DNA of 10,976 bases from Treponema sp. (GCA_031268245.1 JAIRXN010000114.1:1-10976); one strand, 5' to 3'. Shown: positions 1-7,668, numbered from the stretch's first letter. The notes: a model not told the origin generated them from the letters alone. A program made the numbers and translations.

Positions 1-2528
1 GAAAGCTGGTGGGAAAGCACCAGTTCAGGCGCATAGTATTGCGAAAGATAAGGGGCGGCGGAGAGGCTCATGGCGGCAAAACCGATTTGGAGAGAGGGAG
101 CGGCAAAGACTTCAGCCTCCCCGGTTTCTTCCGGCCCTGCACAAGACGCCGCAGGCGGAGGGGAAAGATACGGGAGCAGGGCTTCCCGGCCCCCGGTTTT
201 ACGGGATCTGGGAGGGCCGAAAGCGCCGAAACGTTCCCCGGTAACGGCAAGGGCTTCCTTCATCCTTTCGGGTGAAACGCTTAGGTTTGCGATGAGTCCT
301 GCCCCGGCAATCAGGGTATCCCTGATACGGGCGAGCCGGGCGGCAAGTTCGGCGGTATCCATGACCGCAAGCCGGTGAATAAAGGAGATCTGGGAGAGGC
401 CGTTCCATATTTCTTCCACCATCCGGGTCCGGGAAAAATTCCTTCCGGATCGGGCCGAGGCATAGCTGTGGCCCATGGGAGCCAGGCTTGAGTCGGCGTC
501 GTTTTTCATCTCCATAACCAGATCCCGGATGCGCCGCAGATCAGAAAAATCCGCCTCGGCGATGAGACGCAGGGCGAGATCGCTTGAGTCTGCAAATTTT
601 TCATCCAAGGCCTTGAGTCTGAACACAAGCCAATCACGGCCCCTGATGTCGAGAATGCCTCCGGGCAGGGGAACTGCACAGCCTGAATATTCAACAGCCG
701 AGCCGGTCTCAAGATACGCATTAAAAGCTCCGGCTGTCCGGGCCAAAAGACTGGAAACTTCCCCGTAATCCATACCGGGAAGCCCCAGGGATGTTACTAC
801 CCGGCTGAAAAGCGGCAGCCAGGGGTAATCTTCCGGGGGAAGGGTATCCACCGGAAAAGCCAGATCCAGATAGCTTATCCCGTTGGTATAGAGTTCATGA
901 GCCAAAAGGGGAATGCCCCTTGCATCACAGATCTGCCGGTCTATCTTTTCCACTTTGGGGGAAAGATCCGTTCTTGAAAGGTGGGGAATACGTGCAAGCG
1001 CTTCCGGGCTGTCCCCTTTCTCCTGCCAGGCTTCAAGCCCGGCGTTTTTCTTTTCCAGAGCCTCAATTTCCCCTTTGGAGAGACCGGCAGCCTGAGCCAT
1101 GAGGGCCGCAGCGGCTTCGTTCTCCTTTTTTTCAAGAAAATCCGCTTCCGGTTCCAGGATCACCAGGGCCCGGTGGGGATTATCGAGAAGGTACTTTTGG
1201 ACGAGCCCTTCAAAGTAACGCGGTTCCAGAGCCGTCCGGCGCTTCACTTCCGCCATAGCAGGCTTGAAGAGAAGCCGTTCCCAGGGTTTTGCCCCATGAA
1301 GCCAGCCCTGCAGACTTTTTCTGAGCCATACCAGGGCCCAGGGACCGCCGGAACGCCGGATCTCCCGGTTTGAAAATTCCATGCCGAGCATGGCGGCCTC
1401 AATTTCCTCTGCGGGAATGCCCTCCCGGACAAGTTTTTCCAGAGCATCCATGATGATTTTTTCGAGATCCGCCGCGGAGGAGGAGTTTTCAAGACCACGG
1501 AGCCCTGCGGTAAAGACAGTTTCCCGTAATTCATCCTCAAAACCGGTACCGGGGGCCAGATCTTCCCCAAGGCCCGATTCAATGAGAATGCGTGAAAGGG
1601 GAGAACCGTCATGACCGAGAAGAATTTCCGTAAGGCAGGAAAGCGCCATGATTTCCGCAGTATCTGCAGGATCCGAGGAGCAGAGCCAGGAAAGAAAGGC
1701 GGTAGGTTTTAGCCCTGTTCCCGCGGGACAGGGAATCCGGTATTCCCGCTTCTCTTTCCAGCGGGGTGCGGCATGTATGCACGGGACTTCTTTCTCTGCG
1801 GAAATCCCTTTGAGGAACTTTTCATGAAGGAAGGCAAGTTGTTTTTCCGTGGAGATATTCCCCGCAAGGAATATCTTGCAGTTGGCCGGAGAATAGCGCC
1901 GGCGGTGAAATTCCTTGAGACCTTCCCAGCTTAAAGCGGGTATCTTTTCCGGATCTCCGCCCGATTCATACTCGTAGGGCGTACCCCTGAGCACGGACTT
2001 TATCGACCAGAGCCCCGCATAGGTGTCCGGGGACGAGTAGGCCCCCTTCATCTCGTTGTAAACCACCCCGCTGATGGAAGGAGGATTAGGTATAAAGTGA
2101 TGCCCCTCCTGCATAAAGACCCATTCGGGCAGCAGGGGGTGAAAAACCGCATCCCCGTACACCGCCATGAGGTTAAAATAATCCCTTTCGTTTACGGAAC
2201 TGGCCGGATATACGGTCTTGTCGGGGAAAGTCCACGCGTTGAGAAAGGTTTGCAGGCTCCCCTGGGCAAGAACCAGAAAGGCGTCTTTGAGGGGGTAGTT
2301 CTCCGAGCCGCAGAGAACCGAATGCTCCAGAATATGAGCCGCTCCGGCCGAATCCTCCGGGGCTGTGGCAAAGGCAAAGGCAAAAAGATTCTCTTCATCA
2401 TCATGTAAGATGTGAAATACTTCCGCCCCGCTCTCCATGTGCCGGGCCCGGATGCCCCTTGCCTTGAGCTCTTCAAGCTCTACCGTATCAAGAATCTCAA
2501 ACCCGCTTGTCTGTTCACCTTTATGCAT
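1..2528 (-). CDS. M16C family zinc metallopeptidase (PreP/Cym1-like), C-terminus beyond left edge
   Basis: My reading of the reverse strand from the ATG at 2528 stays open to the window edge: 842 codons plus two bases. PreP/Cym1-type proteins are about 970-1000 residues, so some 130-160 C-terminal residues are probably missing. The inverted zinc motif HILEH is at residues 65-69, inside the family block HILEHSVLCGSENYP. The distal zinc-ligand Glu is E159 in the block VVYNEMKG. A peptidase M16C-associated region begins near Y438 (YFEGLVQKYLLDNPH) and includes ELYTNGISYLDLAFP. Family members are clamshell-shaped peptidases that degrade short unfolded peptides such as cleaved targeting peptides; in bacteria the role is peptide turnover. 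I noticed no N-terminal signal peptide, so cytoplasmic action is likely. A GAGGG ribosome binding site (2538-2542) lies 9 nt before the ATG, and the kinase stop is 16 nt upstream, so it is probably co-transcribed. Family assignment is very secure; the natural substrate is unknown. Confidence 0.95.
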   Translation of the reverse strand, partial: MHKGEQTSGFEILDTVELEELKARGIRARHMESGAEVFHILHDDEENLFAFAFATAPEDSAGAAHILEHSVLCGSENYPLKDAFLVLAQGSLQTFLNAWTFPDKTVYPASSVNERDYFNLMAVYGDAVFHPLLPEWVFMQEGHHFIPNPPSISGVVYNEMKGAYSSPDTYAGLWSIKSVLRGTPYEYESGGDPEKIPALSWEGLKEFHRRRYSPANCKIFLAGNISTEKQLAFLHEKFLKGISAEKEVPCIHAAPRWKEKREYRIPCPAGTGLKPTAFLSWLCSSDPADTAEIMALSCLTEILLGHDGSPLSRILIESGLGEDLAPGTGFEDELRETVFTAGLRGLENSSSAADLEKIIMDALEKLVREGIPAEEIEAAMLGMEFSNREIRRSGGPWALVWLRKSLQGWLHGAKPWERLLFKPAMAEVKRRTALEPRYFEGLVQKYLLDNPHRALVILEPEADFLEKKENEAAAALMAQAAGLSKGEIEALEKKNAGLEAWQEKGDSPEALARIPHLSRTDLSPKVEKIDRQICDARGIPLLAHELYTNGISYLDLAFPVDTLPPEDYPWLPLFSRVVTSLGLPGMDYGEVSSLLARTAGAFNAYLETGSAVEYSGCAVPLPGGILDIRGRDWLVFRLKALDEKFADSSDLALRLIAEADFSDLRRIRDLVMEMKNDADSSLAPMGHSYASARSGRNFSRTRMVEEIWNGLSQISFIHRLAVMDTAELAARLARIRDTLIAGAGLIANLSVSPERMKEALAVTGERFGAFGPPRSRKTGGREALLPYLSPPPAASCAGPEETGEAEVFAAPSLQIGFAAMSLSAAPYLSQYYAPELVLSHQL

Positions 2529-2544
2529 GTTTATAGACCCTCAG

Positions 2545-3672
2545 CTATATATATTTTTTAACCAGGGTTTCGGCAATCTGCAGCGCCGAATCCCATTTTG
2601 AATCCATGGAACGGATCAGGGCTATCTGGTTCCGGCAGCGATCCAGATTGTGACCCGGCCGGGCGATCTGATAGTAATGATCCCCCTCAAGGTAATCGGT
2701 AAGGAAACGAAGGCCCATGATCTGGGCAAAACTCCGGCCCGATTCGGCAAGAAGCTTCCGCTCTTCGCTCTCCAGGAACTCCGAAGCCTCGGATAGATAG
2801 CCGTCCAGCAGGGCCTCAAAAAAGGCCGTATCAAATTCAACCCTGGAAAGATCCCGCTCATCCTCTTCCGCCCTGGTAGCCACGGTACGGATAAGATCAC
2901 CCACATCGAAAAGACTCGTTCCGGGCATCACCGTATCCAGATCCACCACGGAACGGACTTCTCCATCCGTATCATCGATTAAAATGTTGTTCATCTTGGT
3001 ATCATTATGGCAGATCCGCTCGGGGATGGAACCGTCCTTGAGAGAGCGGATCAGAATGGCCCCCCGTTCCTCATTCTCTCTCATGAAGGCAATTTCAGGC
3101 CCGGCTTCCTTCACCCGTCCACAGATGTCCTTCTGTACAGCCTCATAAAACCGGCGGTACCGTTTCTCCATGTGATGAAAATCCGGTATGGTCTCGTAGA
3201 GCCGCTTTCCGCCAAGGTCGGCAAGCTGTTTTTGAAACTGCCCGGCGCTTTTCCCCAATACCCGCGCTTCTTTCACGGAAGAGGCAAGTTCCAGACTGTG
3301 AGTCCCCTCGATAAAAAGGTAGGTCCGCCACCAGCCCCCCTCGGCATCCCTCAGCCAGGGCTTGCCGTCCCTGGAAGGAACAACGGTCAGTACCCGGCGG
3401 CTTATGTCTCCCGCTCCTGACAAACGGAGCTTTTCCGCAATATGACGGGTAACACGCTGTATGTTATCCATCACCTCGTCCGGGCGGGTAAAGACCTTTT
3501 CGTTGATCCGCTGATGAGTATAGCGCAGCCTCGTCCCCCCCTGATTCCAGGAGGAACGGAAGGTACTATTGATATGACCCGAGCCGAAAGCTTCAGCGGA
3601 CTCAAAATCCCCGTAAATGGCAAATTGATGTATCACTCCCCGCAAGAGGGACAGTCTGTCTGTTTCCATCAT
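2545..3672 (-). CDS. APH-fold phosphotransferase, NahK (N-acetylhexosamine 1-kinase)-like
   Basis: This 375-residue protein has the aminoglycoside phosphotransferase/choline kinase fold. Visible parts are a Gly-containing nucleotide loop (GSGHINSTF, 30-38), a strand and following segment of the type QRIN-x-x-VF-x-x-P (54-64), the Brenner catalytic loop CHNDTKMNN (221-229, with D224 as likely catalytic base and N228/N229 near metal), and the metal-binding segment VVDLDTVMPG (242-251, D244/D246) followed by FDVGDLIR. From memory, the QRIN, HNDTK-x-NN and DLDTVMPG combination is typical of the group containing Bifidobacterium NahK, which phosphorylates GlcNAc or GalNAc at C1, rather than of antibiotic-resistance enzymes. 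The substrate is therefore probably an amino sugar or a related small molecule, but it is not proven. The start is a double ATG (3672/3669) only 8 nt after the fliG-like stop, with a weak AGAGTG ribosome binding site. No N-acetylhexosamine phosphorylase gene is visible nearby, so the pathway context is missing. Confidence 0.85.
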   Translation of the reverse strand: MMETDRLSLLRGVIHQFAIYGDFESAEAFGSGHINSTFRSSWNQGGTRLRYTHQRINEKVFTRPDEVMDNIQRVTRHIAEKLRLSGAGDISRRVLTVVPSRDGKPWLRDAEGGWWRTYLFIEGTHSLELASSVKEARVLGKSAGQFQKQLADLGGKRLYETIPDFHHMEKRYRRFYEAVQKDICGRVKEAGPEIAFMRENEERGAILIRSLKDGSIPERICHNDTKMNNILIDDTDGEVRSVVDLDTVMPGTSLFDVGDLIRTVATRAEEDERDLSRVEFDTAFFEALLDGYLSEASEFLESEERKLLAESGRSFAQIMGLRFLTDYLEGDHYYQIARPGHNLDRCRNQIALIRSMDSKWDSALQIAETLVKKYI

Positions 3673-3680
3673 ATTACACT

Positions 3681-4748
3681 CTATTTTATAACATCTTCAT
3701 CGTCCAGCATGACGATCTGCCCTTCTTCCCGGCCCCTGCGGAACCATTCGAGGAAATTCCGGGCCGCCTGATCGGCATCCTGCCTCCTCACCGCACCCAT
3801 GATCTCCATCTCTTCCCGGATAAGGGCACGCCGCGAAGATGACACATTGGAGAGAACTTTCTCCGTAAAACCCTCGCTGCGGCCCTTGAGGAGCAGGGCA
3901 ATATCCTTGTCTTCCATGGAGGAAAGCTTGAACCGGAGGGGTTTATTCTCCATCTTGATCGCGTCTTCCAGGGTATAGAGCCGTTCCCTCAGTTTCCGGC
4001 TCAAATCCGGGTCCGCGCCGGAAAGTTCGTCCAAAAGCTTGTCCCCAAAGCTGATATCGGACCGTTTGAGGATGGCTGCCAGCGCTCCCATGCCGTCAAC
4101 GGAGGCGGAATCGTCGCGGCCTATGTTTCTTACCTTTTCCCGCAGTACCTCCGCCACTTTTTCGAGCACCTCGGGGAGTACCTCTCCCTGCCGGGCGATG
4201 CACATGACAATGTCCAGTTTCCGCTGCCCGCTTAACCGGGCAAGGGCCGCCGCGGATTTTTCCGGGCTGAGCCGGGAGAGCACCAGCGAAGCCGCCTGGG
4301 GAACTTCATCCCGGAGAAGGAAGGCTATCTGTTCCCCGGAAAAATCTTCAAGAAAACCGAAAGGGCTGCCGCTTTCCGGCGGCACAGCCTTTCTAAAGAT
4401 CTCCTCGCCCTTTTGGGGCCCGTAGGCCGCATAGAGAAGCCGCCTGGCAGCTTCGGGGCCTCCCGGAAGAGCCCCCCGGGCGGTATAGGGATCGGAGAGG
4501 AGCGAGCGGAATTCATCAAGACCCGACTCTGATTCTTCAGGCCCGATGCTCTCAATTGAAGCAATCTCGGCGCTGATAGCTTCAACCTGGGAAGGGTCAA
4601 GCCTGGAAAGGATCTCCGCGCCCCGGCCGCTCCCGATAAGGATGAGAAATTTGGCCGTCCGCCGGTATTTTGACTCGGGGGATTCTTTCCGCCTCTGATT
4701 ATCTTCATTTGAAAGCTTTACGAATGCTCCGCTCTTGTCTTTTTCCAT
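3681..4748 (-). CDS. FliG-like flagellar motor switch protein (divergent paralogue)
   Basis: This 355-residue protein follows FliG architecture. A hydrophilic leader of about 28 residues precedes the N-terminal domain (SKYRRTAKFLILIGSGRGAEIL, from 26). A GGPEAARRLL segment (96-105) precedes the middle domain, whose EHPQ motif reads DEVPQ (147-151). The usual MFVF hinge reads LYTL (257-260). The C-terminal torque domain spans roughly 261-347. Hand alignment with E. coli FliG keeps four of its five torque-critical charges: K264 is K288, D288/D289 are E312/E313, and R297 is R321. R281 falls on S305, with Arg at 306-307. FliG forms the rotor ring that contacts MotA and FliM at the cytoplasmic face of the MS ring. 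Spirochaetes usually have a canonical FliG2 in the flagellar operon and a divergent FliG1 elsewhere; this looks like the latter because no flagellar genes surround it. It is the first gene of a probable operon with the kinase and peptidase. The ribosome binding site is weak (GGA at 4754-4756). Confidence 0.88.
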   Translation of the reverse strand: MEKDKSGAFVKLSNEDNQRRKESPESKYRRTAKFLILIGSGRGAEILSRLDPSQVEAISAEIASIESIGPEESESGLDEFRSLLSDPYTARGALPGGPEAARRLLYAAYGPQKGEEIFRKAVPPESGSPFGFLEDFSGEQIAFLLRDEVPQAASLVLSRLSPEKSAAALARLSGQRKLDIVMCIARQGEVLPEVLEKVAEVLREKVRNIGRDDSASVDGMGALAAILKRSDISFGDKLLDELSGADPDLSRKLRERLYTLEDAIKMENKPLRFKLSSMEDKDIALLLKGRSEGFTEKVLSNVSSSRRALIREEMEIMGAVRRQDADQAARNFLEWFRRGREEGQIVMLDDEDVIK

Positions 4749-4887
4749 CGGAATCCATTATGCTTTTTTTGTCTAAAAAATAAAAGACAGCCGGGACTGT
4801 TCCAAAACTTCAGTTTTTAGCCTTCTCCGTTAAAAATTAAGCCATTAGGGTGTAGTTTGACAGCATTTCATTTGTAACATCTATGTT
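4749..4887. promoter_or_regulatory. Divergent AT-rich spacer between fliG-like gene and PocR-AraC regulator, with palindromes
   Basis: This 139-nt spacer must contain the start signals for the minus-strand operon and the plus-strand regulator pair. It holds four small inverted repeats: TGTCT-N10-AGACA (4770-4789), ACAG-N6-CTGT (4787-4800), AAAACT-TC-AGTTTT (4804-4817) and TAACAT-CT-ATGTTA (4875-4888). The last one ends on the first base of the regulator's ATG. The two with a 2-nt centre share the same 6-2-6 architecture. A perfect TTGACA occurs at 4857-4862, but its best -10 partner (TATGTT, 4882-4887, 19-nt spacing) would put the transcript start after the ATG, so I do not call that promoter. 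No firm sigma-70 or FliA-type promoter was found toward the fliG-like gene. Operator function is inference. Confidence 0.5.
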
Positions 4888-6207
4888 ATGAGAAAAGAAT
4901 TTTTTGATAAGGACGGAGGAAGCTCGGGCGCCTTTACAGGCGGCATTGTCCGGCGACGGGAAATAACCCTCCTCCAGCACAGGGCCTATGAACTTTTGGA
5001 GCAATATCAGAAGGCCACCGACTCCGTGATATCGGTTCTCGATCAGGATGGGCAGGCTACTGAAGAGACCGATTATAAAAAAACCGTCTCCTTTTGCGAA
5101 TTCTGCAGACGCTACTCGGAAAAGAAAAACTGGGGCGAACATGAATATCCCTGTACTGCCATGCATATCCAGGCTGCCGCCGAATCCCGGCGCAGAGGAG
5201 GTTCCTATATCTATCTCTGCAATCTGGGTTTCCTTTTCTGGACGAGTCCGCTTCGCCTCGGTAACCGTTCCGCCGGCTCTCTGACAGCCGGAACAGTAAT
5301 CGGTACCGATAAACAAACGGTTGCCGAAAAAATGTACGAGTACTGTAAGGGCGGCATGTCCGGGGAAGAGATTCTTTCCATGCTGGGCAATATCCCGGCA
5401 CGGAGTCTTGCCGTTGTAAAGGATCAGGCCCGGCTTTTGAGACTCTGCGCGGAAGAAATATCCACCCAGAACACTACGGAATCCGCCGGGAAGCTTGAAA
5501 ATTCCACCGGTTCTCCCAGAACTTCCGGGGACATATACCCCCTGAGCCTGGAACGCTCCCTCCTGGCGGCTATCAAGCGGGGAGATCACCAGCAGGGGAA
5601 AAAACTCCTCAAGGATCTGCTGCTTCCCGGAGATATTGAATTCCTCCGTTTCAGAACCGCCGAACTTGCTACCCTGTTCTCCAGGGCCGCTTTCGAAGCG
5701 GAAGGCGGCGGGTGGACTGCTCCTGAGGCCGCCGATGTCCGTTTCAGGAAAATAAGAAACGCCAAAGACCGGGAAGAGCTTCTGGACATTCTCTCCACCC
5801 TGATTGCCGAAATAGGGCCGCAGCTCTTCGCCTTCCGGGGAATCCGCCATGCATCTGCCCTGAGGAAGGCAGAGCGCTTTCTTTGGGATAACTGCGACAG
5901 AAAACTAAGCCTTGATGAAGTTGCCGGAATATCGGGGCTTTCGGCGCCATACTTCAGTACAGTCTTCAAGGAAGAGATGGGAGAATGTCTGTGCAATTAT
6001 ATTAACCGCCTGCGTTCCGAAAAGGCCGCGGCGCTTCTGCTGGAAAGTTCCATGTCCATTAGCAAGATCTGTAATGTCTGCGGCTTCAAGGATCAAAGCT
6101 GGTTTTCCAAAATTTTCAAGGAATACATGGGAATGAGCCCCGGAAGATACCGGGAATCTTCCAGTCATCAAAGGAGATCACCGTATCTGGATTTTCAAAA
6201 TCACTAA
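4888..6207 (+). CDS. PocR-domain AraC family transcriptional regulator (first of tandem pair)
   Basis: This 439-residue regulator has a PocR-like ligand-sensing domain at about 28-160, with cysteines C70, C73 (CEFC), C89 and C111 and the block GGSYIYLCNLGFLFWTSP. A helical middle region follows (about 215-320, starting SLERSLLAAIKRGD). The AraC-type DNA-binding domain is at about 322-427, with first helix-turn-helix SGLSAPYFSTVFKEEMGE (349-366) and second recognition helix DQSWFSKIFK (402-411). PocR domains are named after the Salmonella regulator of propanediol and cobalamin genes and are predicted to sense small organic molecules; the ligand here is unknown. The ATG at 4888 is the only plausible start: an in-frame TGA lies at 4858 and there is no usable alternative before the sensor domain. 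No Shine-Dalgarno sequence precedes it, and a palindrome abuts it, which may indicate weak or controlled initiation. It lies 50 nt upstream of its paralogue and is probably co-transcribed with it. Confidence 0.9.
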   Translation: MRKEFFDKDGGSSGAFTGGIVRRREITLLQHRAYELLEQYQKATDSVISVLDQDGQATEETDYKKTVSFCEFCRRYSEKKNWGEHEYPCTAMHIQAAAESRRRGGSYIYLCNLGFLFWTSPLRLGNRSAGSLTAGTVIGTDKQTVAEKMYEYCKGGMSGEEILSMLGNIPARSLAVVKDQARLLRLCAEEISTQNTTESAGKLENSTGSPRTSGDIYPLSLERSLLAAIKRGDHQQGKKLLKDLLLPGDIEFLRFRTAELATLFSRAAFEAEGGGWTAPEAADVRFRKIRNAKDREELLDILSTLIAEIGPQLFAFRGIRHASALRKAERFLWDNCDRKLSLDEVAGISGLSAPYFSTVFKEEMGECLCNYINRLRSEKAAALLLESSMSISKICNVCGFKDQSWFSKIFKEYMGMSPGRYRESSSHQRRSPYLDFQNH

Positions 6208-6257
6208 AAGGGTGAGCCGATTCCAAAACCGGGCGATAGGGATAAGGATTGCAAAAC

Positions 6258-7667
6258 ATGGTAAGCGAAGTTCGAAAAGGCAGCGCGAAAAGGAAGGTAA
6301 GCAAAACTAACCCGGTTCTGCAGAAAGCGGCAAAGGCATTAACCATGTACGCCCGGGCAACCGGGGCCATGGTATCGGTTCATGATGAAAACTACCTTCC
6401 CATTCCGGAAAACATGTGCAGTATTACTTCCGATCGCAGCATGTGTATGCATTGTACCAAATACCGGGCCAAAACACATATAAAAACCCCTGGGGATTTC
6501 CGTCTGAATCCCTGCAGAGAGCTGCATATTAACGGGATGAAAAAATCGGATCAGCTTGAAGGATCATACATCTATATGTGTGAACTGGGATTCGTCTTCT
6601 GGGTCAGTCCGGTATATTCCGAAGATAAATTTATCGGCGCCCTTCTGGGAGCAGGGGTTTTGGGAGAGAACAATATACAGGAAGACGCACGGCTTGCCCT
6701 TATGAACGGCATGCCTGAAAACGAATTCAAAAAACTGATTTCCTCTTTCCCCCGGGGAGACATCAAAAAAATAAGGGCGCTGGCGGAGATGCTGCTGCTC
6801 TGTGCAAAATCCGTGTCCCGCAAAAGCAGCGTCTATTTCGACACCCTAAAACGCAGAACAGAACAGCAGGAGGCGCTGCAAAAGAAAATGGACGAATTCC
6901 GGAATAATTCCGGGGTAAAAATCCAACCTTATCCTCTGGACAAGGAAAAGAAGCTCCTTGCATGCCTGCGGAACGGAAACCGGGGAAACGCCCTCGCTGT
7001 CCTTAACGAGTTTCTGGCGGAACTAAGCCTGGGAAACTCAGGCAATTACCGCTTTATCCAGCTTCAGGCCAGTGAACTGGTGGTAGTTCTGTCGCGATCC
7101 GATATTAACACAGGGTTGAACGAGCAGTCGCTTCTGGAAATAAGTACAAACTATATCAGAAAAATTCAGGAAGCGGAGGACATGAATGCATTGACGGATA
7201 CTATGTACTCCATAATTGAAGAAATGGCTTCCAGGATATTCTCCTTCCAGGGAGTTCAGCATGTCTCGGCCCTCAAGCGTGCGGAACAGTATATACGGGA
7301 AAACTACACCCGCAAGATAAGCCTGAGAGAAATTGCCGGTGTTTCAGGACTTTCCGCCCCCTACTTTAGTACGATCTTCAAAGAAGAGATGGGAGAAAAT
7401 TTCTCAAGCTACCTAAACCGTTTGCGGGTGGAAAAAGCAGGAAAACTGCTGCTGGAAACGGATCTTTCCCTCTGCGACATATCCTGTAACTGCGGGTTTG
7501 AAGATCAGAGCTGGTTTTCCAAAATCTTCAAGGCATACACAGGTTCCAGCCCCGGCAAATACCGCCAGCAGGGGGGAATTTCCCTGTCCGAAATAACCGA
7601 AGAGAATCTGTCCGAGGGAGTGATACGGCAGCTTGCCGATGAGAATCCGGCGCTAAGTCCTGACTAA
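6258..7667 (+). CDS. PocR-domain AraC family transcriptional regulator (second of tandem pair)
   Basis: This protein is a clear paralogue of the preceding gene. I choose the ATG at 6258 (469 residues) over the in-frame TTG at 6249, because AAGGA at 6244-6248 sits 9 nt before the ATG but directly against the TTG. The PocR-like domain (about 20-155) keeps four cysteines, C63, C66 (CMHC), C86 and C108, at the same relative places, plus an extra C54. It carries the same SYIYMCELGFVFWVSP block. A helical middle region (starting PLDKEKKLLACLRNGN) leads to the AraC domain (about 336-440), with SGLSAPYFSTIFKEEMGE (363-380) and recognition helix DQSWFSKIFK (416-425). A tail of about 30 residues, rich in Glu, Ser and Leu, has no counterpart in the first protein. 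Both probably read the same operator while possibly sensing different ligands. No terminator separates the two genes. The stop is 8 nt from the convergent helicase stop. Confidence 0.9.
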   Translation: MVSEVRKGSAKRKVSKTNPVLQKAAKALTMYARATGAMVSVHDENYLPIPENMCSITSDRSMCMHCTKYRAKTHIKTPGDFRLNPCRELHINGMKKSDQLEGSYIYMCELGFVFWVSPVYSEDKFIGALLGAGVLGENNIQEDARLALMNGMPENEFKKLISSFPRGDIKKIRALAEMLLLCAKSVSRKSSVYFDTLKRRTEQQEALQKKMDEFRNNSGVKIQPYPLDKEKKLLACLRNGNRGNALAVLNEFLAELSLGNSGNYRFIQLQASELVVVLSRSDINTGLNEQSLLEISTNYIRKIQEAEDMNALTDTMYSIIEEMASRIFSFQGVQHVSALKRAEQYIRENYTRKISLREIAGVSGLSAPYFSTIFKEEMGENFSSYLNRLRVEKAGKLLLETDLSLCDISCNCGFEDQSWFSKIFKAYTGSSPGKYRQQGGISLSEITEENLSEGVIRQLADENPALSPD

Positions 7668-7668
7668 T

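Noticed and set aside
981..1373. Several plus-strand frames across 1-2400, for example this one of 130 codons
   Set aside because: They lie opposite the continuous M16C peptidase frame, which matches its family along its length.
2545..3672. Aminoglycoside resistance gene
   Set aside because: The APH fold is shared, but the QRIN, HNDTK-x-NN and DLDTVMPG motifs fit the NahK-like sugar-kinase group, and there is no mobile or resistance context.
4857..4887. TTGACA with TATGTT as a promoter for the first regulator
   Set aside because: The spacing is 19 nt and the transcript would start after the only plausible ATG, so the match is probably fortuitous or part of an operator.
4837..5850. Open reading frame of 337 codons on the minus strand
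   Set aside because: It is antisense to the first PocR-AraC gene, shows no recognisable domain and has a low-complexity Gly/Phe-rich composition typical of a shadow frame.
6249..6251. TTG as start of the second regulator
   Set aside because: The AAGGA ribosome binding site would touch it directly. The ATG nine bases downstream has correct spacing.
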